Source: Pusillimonas sp. T2 (GTDB taxonomy: Bacteria; Pseudomonadota; Gammaproteobacteria; Burkholderiales; Burkholderiaceae_B). From it: DNA of 64,000 nt. Shown piece after piece: positions 63,301 through 64,000 of the stretch (positions are counted from its first letter, which is position 1; every line of letters begins with the position of its first letter). A program made the translations under genes and the position numbers. The notes beneath the pieces were generated by a model. It did no database searches. It worked only from the letters and a program-made list of their open reading frames with translations, and was not told the DNA's origin. The stretch spans positions 248,001 through 312,000 of the forward strand of contig NZ_NIQA01000003.1 of assembly GCF_002236805.1 (NCBI RefSeq). Direction: 5' to 3'.

Positions 63301-64000
63301 TCAACCCTTTGTGTTTCTGATCGTCAGACTAACCCAGGCCACTCCCCCTAAAGTAAGCAACGCCGACACAACGCTGTGCAGGCTCATTGTTTCATCGAGC
63401 AGTGCCACACCCATCACGGCACTGATAACGGGCACCGATAACTGCACGGCGCCTGCGCCGATCGCCGTCATCCGCACGCGAACCCAATACCAGACGGCAT
63501 ACCCCAACCCCGATGCCACGCACCCAGACAACAAGGCGTACACGACACCCATTGCATCGGTGTTCAATTGTTGCACTTGGGTCAGTACAAGCACGGCGGC
63601 TAGAGGCAACGCCCAGATAAAGCTGCTTGTCGTACTGATAATAGGCGCACCTTGCGAGCGCGCCCCAACAGCGAAAAAACGCCCCACGCCGAGCCGGCCA
63701 AAGCCATCAGCACCGCAGCCGACAAGGGAGGTGCCGATGCGGACGGCACCAGAAAAGCGACCAGCCCACCAAACGCGAGTAATAAACCAAGGACGCTGGC
63801 GCGTTCGCCTTTATAAAGCCCGTACGAAATCATCAGCAACTGCGCAGACGCGAAAAGAACCAGAGCGCCGGCACCTGTGCTGATGTCGCGATACGCAAAG
63901 GAAAACGCGGCCGCATAGATAAAAAGCGTCAGCGCGGACCATCCGCCCGACCGAAACGATGTGGGCTTACTGCCCTGCCATCGCAAAATGACGAACAAGG
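63301..64000 (-). pseudogene. DMT/EamA transporter with apparent frameshift, partial
   Basis: A ten-helix drug/metabolite transporter is split into two frames. The left part (63301 to ~63670) reads SQGAPIISTTSSFIWALPLAAV...VISAVMGVALLDETMSLHSVVSALLTLGGVAWVSL. The right part (~63660 to the window edge) reads ALTLFIYAAAFSFAYRDISTGAGALVLFASAQLLM...LAGSAWGVFSLLGR. One inserted base at about 63658-63672 (making LLGRGSQGAP) would join them. Either a real one-base deletion or a sequencing error. The N-terminus lies beyond base 64000. Confidence 0.8.

Overview
The window looks like a chromosomal segment of a motile, aerobic betaproteobacterium of the Burkholderiales, most like an Alcaligenaceae relative of Bordetella or Pusillimonas. 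This rests on gene content and order (hemC-hemD-hemX-hemY, sucC-sucD, recA-recX, a PhaAB-type fused Mrp subunit, a long-form PyrB, and a PobR/PobA pair) and on moderately high GC; no species can be named from the sequence. Coding density is high. I see no rRNA, insertion sequence, prophage or CRISPR array. Accessory DNA is confined to roughly 17-24 kb.

Layout. 0-2.6 kb: an AraC-type regulator divergent from pobA (4-hydroxybenzoate hydroxylase). 2.6-8.9 kb, minus strand: ppa, then hemY, hemX, hemD and hemC, a 38-residue membrane ORF and a TerC-family gene. 9-13.5 kb, minus: sucD, sucC, a DUF2889 gene, recX and recA, with a LexA box inside the recA promoter. rdgC is divergent. 14.7-16.7 kb: pyrB with an N-terminal HTH-like extension and its own dyad-rich leader, and a lipoprotein gene. 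16.9-24 kb: small proteins, a CAU tRNA, a two-TM channel-like protein, a PKMT-like methyltransferase convergent with flagellin (sigma-28 promoter), a RelE/HigB-type toxin-antitoxin pair, a 214-bp near-palindrome, and an orphan higA behind an 18-codon higB remnant. 23.8-30.5 kb: Na/Pi cotransporter, MotA/MotB-type stator genes, a DUF4870-FlhE pair, and soxC with a single-heme soxD. 30.5-33 kb: an L,D-transpeptidase and a DUF882 peptidase. 33.4-39.4 kb: a complete mrpA-G Na+/H+ antiporter operon.

39.5-46 kb, minus strand: a compact run tonB-exbB-exbD-response regulator-histidine kinase-kup, with overlaps or gaps of at most 46 nt and a Fur-box-like palindrome upstream of tonB. 46-48 kb: a marR gene divergent from an orphan branched-chain amino acid-type binding protein. 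48-54.3 kb: an ion channel with a changed selectivity filter, tRNA-Val, hupB, a MetZ-type PLP enzyme, rlmB and rnr, then tRNA-Leu. 54.4-60 kb: a small protein, pirin, a MHYT-PAS hybrid kinase and an HD-GYP regulator. 60-64 kb: a LysR/SDR divergent pair, a cold-shock protein, a guanidine-II riboswitch with an SMR exporter, a truncated haemoglobin, and a DMT transporter with an apparent frameshift that runs off the window.

Most novel-looking points: the methyltransferase beside flagellin (a possible flagellin lysine methylase), the regulator-like extension on PyrB with matching dyads upstream, the 214-bp palindromic element, the higB remnant fused to higA, the hidden terC/hemC micro-ORF, and the apparent ATC start of the MHYT kinase.
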